Assembly (NCBI RefSeq): GCF_001262505.1
Contig: NZ_KQ410728.1
Coordinates: 248,001 to 312,000 of the forward strand
Length of the DNA: 64,000 nucleotides
From: Shinella sp. SUS2
Lineage (GTDB): Bacteria > Pseudomonadota > Alphaproteobacteria > Rhizobiales > Rhizobiaceae
Direction: 5' to 3'
Part shown: positions 27,946 to 37,984 of the stretch, piece after piece
Numbering within the stretch: position 1 is the first letter of the stretch
How the letters are laid out: each line of letters opens with the position of its first letter
Notes under the pieces: generated by a model
Seen by the model: the letters and a program-made list of their open reading frames with translations, nothing else
Databases searched by the model: none
What the model was told of the DNA's origin: nothing
Position numbers and translations under genes: made by a program

Positions 27946-29427
27946 TTATGCTGGCCAGGGCGGAATGGCGTCCGGCAGATCCTCCGCCGTCAGCCCCTCA
28001 CCCACCACGCGACCCGCTTCGCCATGGCGCCAGACGGCGCTGGCGGCCGCTTCGAAAGCGGGCATGCCCTGGGCAAGATGCGCACCGACGATGCCGGCCA
28101 GCACATCGCCGGAACCGGCCGTCGCCAGCCAGGGCGGCGCGTTTTCGTTGACGAGGACCCGGCCATCCGGCGCGGCGATCACGGTGTCTGCCCCCTTGAG
28201 GATCACGATGCCGTTGCTGCGCGCGGCGGCTTTGCGCGCACGGTCGATTTTCGAAAGGGCCTCGTCCATCGCAAGGTCCGGAAAGAGGCGCGCGAACTCG
28301 CCGTCGTGCGGCGTCAACACCAGCCGCGGGGCGCCGGTGGAGAAGCGTGAAAAGAGCATCGCCGGATCCTCGCGGAAGGCGCTGATGCCGTCGGCGTCGA
28401 GCACCAGGCGCCGGCCGTTGTCGGCAATGAGGCGCACATAGTCCCTCGCCCGCGCGCCGTCGCCGAAGCCGGGACCGAGCACGAAGGTCTGCAGCCGTGC
28501 GTCGTCGATGAGGGCTAAGAGGTCGTCGTCGCTATCGACGGGCTTCAGCATCGCCGCGGTCAGCTGTGCGGCATTGACGGAAAGCGCTTCCTGCGAGGAA
28601 AGCAGCGTGACAAGGCCGGCGCCGGCGCGAAGGCCTGCCGCAACGGAGAGGCGCGCGGCGCCCGTGGCCAAGGCCGGGCCGGAAAAGACGGCAAGATGGC
28701 CACGTTCGTATTTGTGGATACCGCTGCCCTGCAAGGGCAGCGCGAGACGCCAGATTGTCGGCGTGTTCACGCGCATATGCTCCGCATGCCGGGCCAGAAA
28801 GCGCGCGGGGATGCCGATGTCGAAGACTTCGAGTTCGCCCGCGAGGCTGCGGCCGGGCAAAAGCAGATGGCCCGGCTTGCGGCACATGAAGGTGACTGTC
28901 GCGGTCGCCGCGAAGGCCGTGCCCCGCACCCGCCCGGTCCGGCCGTCGACGCCTGACGGAAGATCCACCGCCAGAACCGGAATGGTGCTGCGACAAACGG
29001 CGTCGATCGTCTCTGCGACCGCCTGGGGCACATCCCGCGAAAGCCCCGCGCCGAACAGCGCATCGACAACGACGTCGCCTGCGGTGGGCCTGTAGGCCGC
29101 CAGGGGCAGGACGGAGCCGGAAAATCGGGCGAAGGCGCTTGCGGCATCCCCTGCCAGGGCCGAGGGCTCCCCGAGCGCATGCACGGCGACGCAGGCCCCC
29201 GCCTCCAGCAGGGCGCTGGCCGCGACATATCCGTCGCCGCCATTGTTGCCCGGCCCGCAGAGCACGACAAAGCGCAGCGCGCCCGGAAAGCGGCGCAAGG
29301 CGGCGGCGGCAACTGCCTGCCCTGCCCGTTCCATAAGACCGTAGCTCGAGAGGCTGAGGGCCGCGGCCCGGTCGATCCGGCCCATATCCTCGGGCGTGAC
29401 GATGAGTGTGTCCATGTCCTTGTGCAT
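27946..29427 (-). CDS. nnr: Bifunctional NAD(P)HX epimerase / ADP-dependent NAD(P)HX dehydratase
   Basis: This fused enzyme repairs hydrated NAD(P)H. The N-terminal half is the YjeF epimerase domain (SSYGLMERAG, CGPGNNGGDGYVAA, VDALFGAGLSR, DLPSGVDGRTG). The C-terminal half is the ribokinase-like dehydratase (HKYERGHLAVFSGP, VLGPGFGD, VLDADGISAF, LTPHDGEFARL, ILKGADTVIA, TAGSGDVLAGIV). The start is taken at the ATG at 29427, giving 493 residues; an ATG four codons in (29415) is equally possible, while the frame stays open further upstream to 29487. In some rhizobia nnr and glnB are neighbours, as here. Confidence 0.95.
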   Translation of the reverse strand: MHKDMDTLIVTPEDMGRIDRAAALSLSSYGLMERAGQAVAAAALRRFPGALRFVVLCGPGNNGGDGYVAASALLEAGACVAVHALGEPSALAGDAASAFARFSGSVLPLAAYRPTAGDVVVDALFGAGLSRDVPQAVAETIDAVCRSTIPVLAVDLPSGVDGRTGRVRGTAFAATATVTFMCRKPGHLLLPGRSLAGELEVFDIGIPARFLARHAEHMRVNTPTIWRLALPLQGSGIHKYERGHLAVFSGPALATGAARLSVAAGLRAGAGLVTLLSSQEALSVNAAQLTAAMLKPVDSDDDLLALIDDARLQTFVLGPGFGDGARARDYVRLIADNGRRLVLDADGISAFREDPAMLFSRFSTGAPRLVLTPHDGEFARLFPDLAMDEALSKIDRARKAAARSNGIVILKGADTVIAAPDGRVLVNENAPPWLATAGSGDVLAGIVGAHLAQGMPAFEAAASAVWRHGEAGRVVGEGLTAEDLPDAIPPWPA

Positions 29428-30130
<703 letters not shown>

Positions 30131-30190
30131 TCCCGCCCGGCCATCCGGCTGCGGCTTTCATCTCGTCATCTCACACAGGAACGCAACACA

Positions 30191-31600
30191 ATGACGACTG
30201 CCAATGAAATCCTCAAGCAGATCAAGGAAAACGACGTCAAGTTCGTCGATCTGCGCTTCACCGACCCGAAGGGCAAGCTGCATCACGTCACGATGGACGT
30301 CGGCTGCGTCGACGAGGACATGTTCGCCGACGGCGTCATGTTCGACGGCTCCTCGATCGGCGGCTGGAAGGCGATCAACGAGTCCGACATGGTGCTGATG
30401 CCCGACCCGGCGACCGTGCACATGGATCCGTTCTTCGCGCAGTCCACCATGGTCATCATGTGCGATATCCTCGATCCGGTCTCCGGCGAGAGCTACAACC
30501 GCGATCCGCGCGGCACGGCCAAGAAGGCGGAAGCCTATCTCAAGGCCTCGGGCATCGGCGACACCGTCTATGCCGGCCCGGAACCGGAATTCTTCGTCTT
30601 CGACGACGTGAAGTACAAGGCCGACCCGTACAACACCGGCTTCAAGCTGGACAGTTCCGAGCTGCCGTCCAACGACGACACCGACTACGAGACCGGCAAC
30701 CTCGGCCATCGCCCGCGCGTCAAGGGCGGCTACTTCCCGGTTCCGCCGGTCGACAGCTGCCAGGACATGCGCTCCGAAATGCTGACGGTCCTCACCGAGA
30801 TGGGCGTCACCGTCGAGAAGCAGCACCACGAAGTGGCCGCCGCCCAGCACGAGCTCGGCGTCAAGTTCGATACGCTGGTGCGCAGCGCCGACAAGGTGCA
30901 GATCTACAAGTACGTCGTGCACCAGGTCGCCAATGCCTATGGCAAGACGGCCACCTTCATGCCGAAGCCGATTTTCGGCGACAACGGTTCGGGCATGCAC
31001 GTCCACCTGTCGATCTGGAAGGATTCGAAGCCGCAGTTCGCCGGTGACGAATATGCCGGCCTGTCGGAATCGTGCCTCTACTTCATCGGCGGCATCATCA
31101 AGCATGCCAAGTCGATCAACGCCTTCACCAACCCGACGACGAACTCCTACAAGCGTCTCGTCCCGGGCTATGAGGCGCCGGTCCTGCTCGCCTATTCGGC
31201 CCGCAACCGCTCGGCCTCGTGCCGCATTCCGTTCGGTACCGGTCCGAAGTCCAAGCGCGTCGAAATCCGCTTCCCCGACCCGCTCGGCAACCCCTATCTC
31301 GGCTTCGCCGCCATGCTGATGGCCGGCCTCGACGGCATCAAGAACAAGATCCATCCCGGCAAGGCCATGGACAAGGATCTCTACGACCTGCCGCCGAAGG
31401 AACTGAAGAAGATCCCGACCGTCTGCGGCTCGCTGCGCGAAGCGCTGGAAAGCCTCGACAAGGACCGCAAGTACCTGACCGCCGGCGGCGTCTTCGACGA
31501 CGACCAGATCGACAGCTACATCGAGCTGAAGATGGTGGAAGTCATGCGCTTCGAAATGACCCCGCACCCGGTCGAGTTCGACATGTACTACTCCGCCTGA
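30191..31600 (+). CDS. glnA: Glutamine synthetase, type I
   Basis: GlnA makes glutamine from glutamate, ammonia and ATP, as a dodecamer. The 469-residue protein is a GSI-beta type: it has [69 protein letters not shown] and the C-terminal [10 protein letters not shown], whose Tyr (near residue 398) is the adenylylation site used by GlnE. It follows glnB in an operon with a sigma-54 promoter, and an intrinsic terminator lies 21 bases past its stop. Rhizobia usually have further glutamine synthetases (GSII, GSIII) elsewhere. Confidence 0.98.
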   Translation: MTTANEILKQIKENDVKFVDLRFTDPKGKLHHVTMDVGCVDEDMFADGVMFDGSSIGGWKAINESDMVLMPDPATVHMDPFFAQSTMVIMCDILDPVSGESYNRDPRGTAKKAEAYLKASGIGDTVYAGPEPEFFVFDDVKYKADPYNTGFKLDSSELPSNDDTDYETGNLGHRPRVKGGYFPVPPVDSCQDMRSEMLTVLTEMGVTVEKQHHEVAAAQHELGVKFDTLVRSADKVQIYKYVVHQVANAYGKTATFMPKPIFGDNGSGMHVHLSIWKDSKPQFAGDEYAGLSESCLYFIGGIIKHAKSINAFTNPTTNSYKRLVPGYEAPVLLAYSARNRSASCRIPFGTGPKSKRVEIRFPDPLGNPYLGFAAMLMAGLDGIKNKIHPGKAMDKDLYDLPPKELKKIPTVCGSLREALESLDKDRKYLTAGGVFDDDQIDSYIELKMVEVMRFEMTPHPVEFDMYYSA

Positions 31601-31620
31601 TCGGCAGCGACCCACGACGA

Positions 31621-31650
31621 AAAACCCGGCCTCTGGCCGGGTTTTTTGTT
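31621..31650 (+). terminator. Intrinsic terminator of glnB-glnA
   Basis: Arms AAAACCCGGCC and GGCCGGGTTTT with a three-base loop, followed by a T run. The same stem occurs at 34327-34353. Confidence 0.85.
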
Positions 31651-31687
31651 TATCGCGGAGCGTTGTGGCGGCGCGGGAATGTCCTGC

Positions 31688-32719
31688 CTACGGCTGGAGC
31701 CGCTGCTTCAACAGGTTGAGATATTCCTCGTTGCTGTCGTCCGTCGCGCTGGTGGCAGCCGCAGCGGGCTTGCAGGCGGGCTTGTAGTCGAGCGCCATGC
31801 CGGCCTTCACGCAGACGCCGACCTGCCAGCCCGGCGGCAGCGCGGTGAGATCCACCGTCTTCCACTTCGGATGGCCCGTCGTCTTCAGCTTGTCGAGGCC
31901 GGTGACGATGAGGTTGGAGAAGTCCGCCACCGTCTTGCAGCTGTCGCGGTGATAGGCGTTGCGCTTCGTGTCGTAGTCGTAGGTCATCATCACCGCCTTG
32001 ACGGCGATGAGATCCACCGGCTTGTCCTGGAAGGAATAGGTGCCGGGCTCGATGCGCGAGGGCGTATAGGTGGCCAGCAGGGGCGCCTCGGTGATCGGCA
32101 CGAGGTGGAATTTCGTCTTGTCGATGGCGTTGCCGGTAAAGAGCGAGGCGGGCGCACCGGCAACGTAGAAGAAGGCGTCGATCTCGCCGGAGACAAGCTT
32201 CGGCAGCGCCTCGTCCGGGTTGATGTCCATGCGCTCGCCGGCCTTGACCTGAAGGATGTCCATGATGAGCGTGGCGGTGAGGAAGGTGCCCGAATCCTTC
32301 TTGCCGACAGCCACCTTCTTGCCGGCGAGATCCTTCAGGCTGCCAATGTCGGTGCGCGCGAGGACGTGGATCTCCTCGTTGTAGAGCGGGAACATGATGC
32401 GCACGCCCTTGACGGCCTTCTGCACCTCCGGATCGTTCTTCTCGAAGGTCTTCAGATATTCGAGCACGTCGCTCTGGACGATGCCGAACTGGGTGTTGCG
32501 GCGATTGCGCACGCCGACGAAATTCTCCAGCGATCCCGCGCTTTCCAGCACATTGAGCATCTGGCCGCATTCGGCCCCGAGCGCGGCGATATCGCGGCCG
32601 ATCTTGATATAGGTGCCCTGCGGGCCGCCGGTCATGATGTTGCGCTCGAAATCCGCGGCGAAAGCGCCCGCGGTGGAAAGCGCCAGTCCGAGCACGGCCA
32701 AAAGAACAGATCGCTTCAT
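31688..32719 (-). CDS. TAXI family TRAP-type substrate-binding protein
   Basis: TAXI proteins are periplasmic receptors of TRAP transporters. The 343-residue product has a signal peptide (LLAVLGLALSTAGAFA) and the TAXI hallmarks: IMTGGPQGTYIKIGRDIA, QFGIVQSDV, MFPLYNEEIHVLART, and KDLAGKKVAVGKKDSGT. The usual partner, a fused TRAP permease, is absent from the neighbourhood: the next gene upstream is a coiled-coil membrane protein and the other side is glnA. It may serve a permease encoded elsewhere, or act alone as a sensor or receptor. The ligand is unknown; known members bind glutamate or related dicarboxylates. Confidence 0.88.
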   Translation of the reverse strand: MKRSVLLAVLGLALSTAGAFAADFERNIMTGGPQGTYIKIGRDIAALGAECGQMLNVLESAGSLENFVGVRNRRNTQFGIVQSDVLEYLKTFEKNDPEVQKAVKGVRIMFPLYNEEIHVLARTDIGSLKDLAGKKVAVGKKDSGTFLTATLIMDILQVKAGERMDINPDEALPKLVSGEIDAFFYVAGAPASLFTGNAIDKTKFHLVPITEAPLLATYTPSRIEPGTYSFQDKPVDLIAVKAVMMTYDYDTKRNAYHRDSCKTVADFSNLIVTGLDKLKTTGHPKWKTVDLTALPPGWQVGVCVKAGMALDYKPACKPAAAATSATDDSNEEYLNLLKQRLQP

Positions 32720-32757
32720 TCCTGGTCTCCCTTAGAGGATACGTTCAAGGTTACGGC

Positions 32758-33801
32758 TCAGCAGTCACTGTCGAGGTCGCGCATCAGGTTTCGCAGCGCA
32801 AGAACCGGGATGCGGCGGAAGACGCCACCAAGCGCGCTCGTCACGCATTCGCCGGCCGCAAGCGAGCGTTCGAGCTGGTCGCGCTGTACGCTGGTCAGGG
32901 CATCGAGACCGGGCGTTTCGCGCATCGCTTCGGCCACGCGTGCGCCGTTGCGCGGGTTGAGGGTCGGGATGACGGCATCCCGGGCAGCCTCGCCGGTCGC
33001 CTCCTTCTCCGGCACCGCCTTGCGGCCATTGTCGTTCGGTTCCTTCGGCAGCGCCATGCAGCTCGCTGCCTCGAGCGCTTCGACCTGCCCCGTCAGCGCC
33101 CTGGTGCGCTCGCCGAGGGCCGCGATTTCCGCGTCCTTGCGCTTGATCTCGTCTTCCAGCGCCGGGAGGTTCTTCGTGCGCAGCGCCTCTTCGGCCTTGC
33201 GAACCTTGTCCAGCTCCTCACGCAGGCTGGCGGTCTCGGCCTTCAGCGTCTCGGCCTCAGCGCCGCGCGCGGCAGCCTGCTGGGTGCAGGTCTTTTCAAG
33301 ACCGGCGATCTTGTCGGTCTGGAGCGAAAGGCGCCGCTCGCGGTCCTTAACGGCCTCCTCGGCCTTCTTCCGCTGCGCCTCGGCATCCGCGACGCGCTGG
33401 CCGAGCAGTTCGATCTCGTTCTCGAGCGCGGGCACGACCTCCTGCGCAAGCTTGGTGCGTTCGGCGGCGATCGTCGCCACATCCGAATCCGATGCATTCG
33501 CATCCTTGCGCAGGGCCTCGACCTGGCGTTTGAGCTTGCCGCTCTCCTCGGTCAGCGCCTGTGCCTTCTGGGTACTTTCCTCGACCTGGGCGGCGCGGGC
33601 GTCGAGTTCGCGCGCAAGGTCCGCAATGCGCGTGTCGCGCGCGTCGATCTCGCTGCGCGGAATGGCGTCGTCCATCAGCCGTAAGGCGCCGTAGCCGCCG
33701 GCAGCCCCAAGCGCCAGACACACCACGGAGGCGAAGAGGATGCCCCCGATGCCGCTGCTTGCCGCCTGTACGTTACCGCTCCTGCCCCATTGATTGTTCA
33801 T
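32758..33801 (-). CDS. Membrane-anchored coiled-coil protein, unknown function
   Basis: The ATG at 33801 (MNNQWGRSGNVQAASS) is taken as the start because a hydrophobic segment (GGILFASVVCLALGAAGGYGAL) follows directly; an open extension upstream contains a shadow of the hspQ promoter. After the membrane segment comes a long, continuous heptad-type region from about residue 45 to 240 (IADLARELDARAAQVEES and similar), then a short cysteine-containing C-terminal domain ending in DLDSDC. This is a single-pass inner-membrane protein with a coiled coil, likely on the periplasmic side. I do not recognise a family. It is leftward, 38 bases from the TAXI gene. Confidence 0.78.
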   Translation of the reverse strand: MNNQWGRSGNVQAASSGIGGILFASVVCLALGAAGGYGALRLMDDAIPRSEIDARDTRIADLARELDARAAQVEESTQKAQALTEESGKLKRQVEALRKDANASDSDVATIAAERTKLAQEVVPALENEIELLGQRVADAEAQRKKAEEAVKDRERRLSLQTDKIAGLEKTCTQQAAARGAEAETLKAETASLREELDKVRKAEEALRTKNLPALEDEIKRKDAEIAALGERTRALTGQVEALEAASCMALPKEPNDNGRKAVPEKEATGEAARDAVIPTLNPRNGARVAEAMRETPGLDALTSVQRDQLERSLAAGECVTSALGGVFRRIPVLALRNLMRDLDSDC

Positions 33802-33955
33802 GCCACCCGATCCACGCGAGACGCCCCCTTTCGAGGTACGCCGAAACCACCGGTGGCGCAAGCGCCCCACCCCCTTGGATAAAGACGTGTCAGACGGCTG
33901 AACTATTGATGTTTCGGCGTATTTACCCAAATATAAGTGGAAAGGTAGGTACGCC

Positions 33956-34288
33956 ATGAAGATGCGTAACGCAAAATTTGCCATTGGCGACATCGTCCGC
34001 CATCGGGTTTTCCCCTTCCGTGGCGTGATCTTTGACGTCGATCCGGAATTCGCCAACACGGAGGAGTGGTGGAATGCCATTCCCGCCGAAATCCGGCCAT
34101 CGAAGGATCAACCGTTCTATCATCTCTTCGCGGAGAACGAGGACACGGAATATGTCGCCTATGTCTCCGAACAGAATCTCGTGCCCGACGAGAGCGGCAA
34201 GCCGATCCGCCATCCGCAGGTCCGCGCCCTTATGGATGTGGACAAGGGGCATTATCGCTGGAAGGAGCAGAGCGGCATCTTTCACTGA
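33956..34288 (+). CDS. hspQ: Heat shock protein HspQ / hemimethylated-DNA-binding protein
   Basis: HspQ (YccV) is a small protein reported to bind hemimethylated DNA at oriC, to limit dnaA transcription, and to act as a specificity enhancer of Lon protease. The 110-residue product has the YccV-like domain: KFAIGDIVRHRVFPFRGVIFDVDPEF, EEWWNAIPAEIRP, QPFYHLFAENEDTEYVAYVSEQNL and the C-terminal DKGHYRW. The first ATG (33956) follows an AAAGGTAGG ribosome binding site; an ATG two codons later is possible. It is divergent from the coiled-coil gene and ends at a terminator shared with the IalB gene. Confidence 0.93.
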   Translation: MKMRNAKFAIGDIVRHRVFPFRGVIFDVDPEFANTEEWWNAIPAEIRPSKDQPFYHLFAENEDTEYVAYVSEQNLVPDESGKPIRHPQVRALMDVDKGHYRWKEQSGIFH

Positions 34289-34326
34289 AGCCGCGCTTCG
34301 GCCAACCGCCCCTGCTTCGCCCAACA

Positions 34327-34353
34327 AAAAACCCGGCCGATGGCCGGGTTTTT
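34327..34353. terminator. Bidirectional terminator between hspQ and the IalB gene
   Basis: Arms AAAAACCCGGCC and GGCCGGGTTTTT with a three-base loop. The A and T runs on both sides let it end transcripts from both converging genes. Its stem is the same as that after glnA. Confidence 0.82.
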
Positions 34354-34377
34354 CATAAGTCTTGCGAAGCGTCTCGC

Positions 34378-35007
34378 TTACTGGCTCTTGGCAGCCTTCT
34401 GGGCTTCCTCGAGCTTCTTGCGGGCTTCTTCCGCCTTCTTCTGCATTTCTTCCTGCAGCAGACGCTGGCGCTCTTCGAGCTGCGACTGCTCGATCGGTTC
34501 GCCGTCGAACACGCCGGTGAAGCCTTCAAGCGAAATCTTGATCGGGTTCGGCGCGCGCTGGAAGTTGACCGAGGTCAGGACGAGTTCGCCGCCCTTCTTG
34601 AGGCTGGCGAGCATCTGGTCGGTCAGCGGCACTTCGGCGACGCACTTGTCGGGCATGCAGATGGCGTAGTCGAGCTTCTGGGCCTTGCCACCGTCGATCT
34701 GCATCTGAACGCCCGGCGGGATCAGACGGGCGCTCGGCACCGAGACCTGCATGATCTTGCGGTTGGTCTTGCCGGCAACGGTGATGAGGCCGACAGCGGT
34801 GATGAGCTGGCCGCTATTGGCCGTCAGCAGGTTCTGCACGATGCAGACGTCGTTGTCTTCCTGCTTGGTGCAGACCTTGAACCAGCCCTTCGGCGGAACA
34901 GCTGCCTGCTGCTGTGCCAGCGAAGCGGAAGGAGCAGCCGCCAGGGCAACGGAAGCAGCAAAGGCGGAAAGCACGGTCCGCTTGATGAGGTGCGATGTGA
35001 AGATCAT
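34378..35007 (-). CDS. Invasion-associated locus B (IalB) family protein
   Basis: IalB proteins are small secreted or periplasmic proteins named from Bartonella, where they support host-cell invasion; in plant-associated relatives the role is undefined. The 209-residue product has an N-terminal signal segment (VLSAFAASVALAAAPSASLAQ) and the IalB domain with its conserved cysteines (FKVCTKQ, VCIVQNL, YAICMPDKCVAEV) and PPGVQMQIDGG. The last 40 residues form a highly charged helix (Glu, Lys, Gln rich), typical of this group. The ATG is at 35007. It converges on hspQ with a shared terminator. Confidence 0.9.
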   Translation of the reverse strand: MIFTSHLIKRTVLSAFAASVALAAAPSASLAQQQAAVPPKGWFKVCTKQEDNDVCIVQNLLTANSGQLITAVGLITVAGKTNRKIMQVSVPSARLIPPGVQMQIDGGKAQKLDYAICMPDKCVAEVPLTDQMLASLKKGGELVLTSVNFQRAPNPIKISLEGFTGVFDGEPIEQSQLEERQRLLQEEMQKKAEEARKKLEEAQKAAKSQ

Positions 35008-35284
35008 AACGATTTCGGTCTCCTGAAAATCCGGTGCCGGAGCGACAGCGCCCCCTTTGGGTCCCTTTCGGGCGATTTGGTCAGCCGTGCGCTCTCCTGT
35101 CGGCGAAATGAGGCATTTGCATGACCCGCTTCGGGGAACCCTGTTACAATGGGCCGCGCCGGATATCCAGCCTTTCTTGATGAAATTCCCGCGTGTATTC
35201 GATTTCCCTCACCTGCCACGCTGCCGTCCTGTTTCAAGCGCGTATAATGGGAAAGAATCATCCGGACCCCACGAGGAGACACAA

Positions 35285-37096
35285 TTGCGCCCCTTCCTGA
35301 CGGCCCTTGCCGCCTGCCTTCTCGGCCTGCCCGCGACCTTCGCCCATGCCGCCCCGGTTCACGGCATCGCCATGCACGGCGCGCCGGCCCTGCCGGCGGA
35401 CTACAAGCATTTCAGCTACGTCGATCCGGACGTGAAGAAGGGCGGGCGCATCTCCTACGGCGTCGTCGGCACTTTCGATAGCCTCAATCCCTTCATTCTC
35501 AAGAGCATGCGCACCACGGCGCGCGGCATGTGGGACCCCGAATTCGGCAATCTCGTCTACGAATCGCTGATGGTGCGCTCGCGCGACGAGGCCTTCACCA
35601 TGTACGGCCTTCTGGCCGAAAGCGTGGAGTGGGACGACGATCGCAGCTTCGTCGAGTTCCACCTCAACCCAAAGGCACGCTGGGCGGACGGCAAGCCGGT
35701 GACGCCCGAGGACGTCATCTTCACCTTCGAGCTGATGCGGGACAAGGGCCGCGCGCCCTTCAGCATCCGCCTGAACAGCGTGGAAAAACTCGAAAAGACC
35801 AGCAACAACAGCGTCCGCTTCACCTTCAACGACAAGGGTGACCGCGAGGCACCGCTCCTGATCGCACTCTCGCCGATCCTGCCGAAGCACGCCACCGATG
35901 TGGAGACGTTCGACCGGTCGTCGCTCGCCCTGCCGCTCGGCTCCGGCCCCTACAAGGTCAAGCTGGTGAAACCCGGCGAGCGCATCGTCTACGAGCGCGA
36001 TCAGAACTATTGGGGCAAGGACATCCCCTCCAAGGTCGGTTTCGACAATTACGACGAAATCTCGGTGGAGTACTTCCTGCAGGACAACTCGCTGTTCGAG
36101 GCCTTCAAGAAGGGCGCGGTCGACATCTACCAGGAAGGCAATCCGACCAAATGGGCGCGCGGCTACGATTTCCCCGCTGTCCAGTCCGGTACGGTCATCA
36201 AGGATGCCGTGAAATCGAAGCTGCCGCCCGTCATGTTCGGTTTCGTCTTCAACACAAGGCGTCCGATGTTCCAGAACGCGGAACTGCGCAAGGCGCTGCT
36301 CTATGCCTTCGACTTCGAATGGGTCAACCGCAGCCTGTTTGAAAACGCCTATACCCGCACGGAAAGCTTTTGGCAGAACACCGCGCTGTCCGCGCTCAGC
36401 GCACCGATCGACGCACGGGAGCGCGAGATCCTCGGCGATGCGGCGAGCCGGATCGATCCGGCCCTCCTCGACGGCACCTATCGTCTACCGGTGACCGATG
36501 GTTCGGGCCGCGACCGCAAGGTGCTGCGCGAGGCGATGAACCATTTCAAGGCTGCCGGCTATTCCATCAAGGACGGCCGCATGGTCGATGCCTCGGGCAA
36601 GCCGCTCGCCTTCGAGATCATGACGCAGAATGCCGATCAGGAAAAACTCGCCCTCGCCTACCAGCGCTTCCTGGGCGCGCTCGGCATTCGCATCACGCTC
36701 AGGACCGTCGATGATTCGCAGTACCAGAGCCGGAGCCAGACCTTCGACTACGACGTCATCATGAAGGCCTTCCTCTCCTCCCTGTCGCCGGGCCTCGAAC
36801 AGGTGCGGCGCTGGGGATCGCAGGCACGCGACACGGAAGGCAGCGAAAGCTTTGCGGGCGTTGCCGATCCCGACCTCGACCGCGTCATGGCTGCCATCCT
36901 TTCCGCCCGCACGGCAGAGGATTTTGGCTCGGCCGTACGGGCCCAGGACAGGATGCTGCTGTCCGGCAACTATGTCGTGCCGCTCTATCATCTCGGCGAG
37001 CAATGGATCGCGCGCAACAAGAACATCGGCCGCCCGGACATGACGCCGCTCTGGGGCTTTCAGCTTCCCGTCTGGTGGGATGAACGGGTGCAATAA
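35285..37096 (+). CDS. Extracellular solute-binding protein, family 5 (YejA-like)
   Basis: Family 5 receptors deliver oligopeptides or related ligands to ABC transporters. The TTG at 35285 is chosen because gaggag is eight bases upstream and it yields a clean signal peptide (RPFLTALAACLLGLPATFAHA); earlier in-frame starts lie in non-homologous sequence. The 603-residue product shows the type 5 pattern: GTFDSLNPFILK, NLVYESLMVRS, YGLLAESVEW, FHLNPKARWADGKPVTPEDV, GSGPYKV, and the C-terminal region around AQDRMLLSGNYVVPLYH. It resembles YejA, which in E. coli takes part in microcin C uptake. No permease or ATPase gene lies next to it here, so it is an orphan at this locus. Confidence 0.9.
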   Translation: MRPFLTALAACLLGLPATFAHAAPVHGIAMHGAPALPADYKHFSYVDPDVKKGGRISYGVVGTFDSLNPFILKSMRTTARGMWDPEFGNLVYESLMVRSRDEAFTMYGLLAESVEWDDDRSFVEFHLNPKARWADGKPVTPEDVIFTFELMRDKGRAPFSIRLNSVEKLEKTSNNSVRFTFNDKGDREAPLLIALSPILPKHATDVETFDRSSLALPLGSGPYKVKLVKPGERIVYERDQNYWGKDIPSKVGFDNYDEISVEYFLQDNSLFEAFKKGAVDIYQEGNPTKWARGYDFPAVQSGTVIKDAVKSKLPPVMFGFVFNTRRPMFQNAELRKALLYAFDFEWVNRSLFENAYTRTESFWQNTALSALSAPIDAREREILGDAASRIDPALLDGTYRLPVTDGSGRDRKVLREAMNHFKAAGYSIKDGRMVDASGKPLAFEIMTQNADQEKLALAYQRFLGALGIRITLRTVDDSQYQSRSQTFDYDVIMKAFLSSLSPGLEQVRRWGSQARDTEGSESFAGVADPDLDRVMAAILSARTAEDFGSAVRAQDRMLLSGNYVVPLYHLGEQWIARNKNIGRPDMTPLWGFQLPVWWDERVQ

Positions 37097-37292
37097 AAAG
37101 AGGCTATCCCCAGAATTGGGGTTACCTCCAGGTAACCTGTTGAAAGCGGCGGCAAGCCGGCCTATCTCGGCAGTAAGAGCACGGCGCGCCCTATCGGGCC
37201 GCCGCCGTCGCAGATGTTTGACACTGCCACGCAGACCGCGCATGCGGCTGCGCGGTGGCCGGGATTGTCCGGCGCCTTGAAAGGAAATGCAG

Positions 37293-37964
37293 ATGGAAGC
37301 CATTACGATCGATGTCGTCTCCGACGTCGTCTGCCCATGGTGCTATCTCGGCAAGAAGCGTCTCGAACAGGCGATCGAGGCGGTCAAGGACGATCTCGCG
37401 GTCGCCGTGACGTTCCGCCCTTACCAGCTCAATCCCGACATGCCGGCCGAAGGGGTCGACCACAAGAAGCACCTGGCTGAAAAACTGGGTGGCGAGGAGG
37501 CGGTAACGCGCGCGCATGAAATGCTGGCGGGGCTCGGCCAGGAAGCCGGCATCGACTTCGACTTTCCTGCCGTGAAGATCAGCCCGAACACGCTCGACGC
37601 CCACCGCCTGCTGCGCTGGGCGATGATCGAAGGCCCCGAGGTGCAGAGTCGCGTCGCGGTTGCGCTCTTCAAGGCCTATTTCGAGGAGGGCCGCAATGTC
37701 GGCGATCGTGCCGTCTTGCTCGACATAGCCGAGGCCTGCGGCATGGACCGCGCCGTCGTCACTGCGCTCTTTTCGGCCGGCGCGGATGTCGATTCGGTCA
37801 AGGAGGAGATCGGCATGGCCCGCGACATGGGCGTGACCGGCGTTCCCTGCTTCATCATCGACAACAAGTATGCCGTGATGGGTGCGCAGTCGGTGGACGT
37901 GCTGACCAATGCCTTCCGTGAGATCGCGGCCCTGAAGGCGCAGGAGCGCATCGGGAAGAACTGA
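37293..37964 (+). CDS. DsbA family oxidoreductase (FrnE-like)
   Basis: This 223-residue protein is a thioredoxin-fold oxidoreductase of the FrnE branch with no signal peptide, so it works in the cytoplasm. The active-site CPWC is at residues 14-17 (VCPWCYLGKK). The insertion helical domain follows, and the conserved cis-Pro motif is GVTGVPCFIID. FrnE-like proteins are linked to stress tolerance and to 2-hydroxychromene-2-carboxylate-isomerase-like folds. The ATG at 37293 is preferred over 37287 because aagga is then seven bases upstream. It stands between the binding-protein gene and a convergent methyltransferase. Confidence 0.93.
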   Translation: MEAITIDVVSDVVCPWCYLGKKRLEQAIEAVKDDLAVAVTFRPYQLNPDMPAEGVDHKKHLAEKLGGEEAVTRAHEMLAGLGQEAGIDFDFPAVKISPNTLDAHRLLRWAMIEGPEVQSRVAVALFKAYFEEGRNVGDRAVLLDIAEACGMDRAVVTALFSAGADVDSVKEEIGMARDMGVTGVPCFIIDNKYAVMGAQSVDVLTNAFREIAALKAQERIGKN

Positions 37965-37984
37965 GCAGGAGGGGCGCGGCACCT

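Noticed and set aside
33870-33930. Possible RpoH (heat-shock) promoter upstream of hspQ (CTTGGA near 33872)
   Set aside because: The -35-like element is present but no good -10 match occurs at the expected distance, so I do not call it.
37097-37150. Nested inverted repeats (CCCCAGAATTGGGG and GTTACCTCCAGGTAAC) after the binding-protein gene
   Set aside because: They may form hairpins but lack a T run in either direction; too weak to call a terminator or regulatory element.
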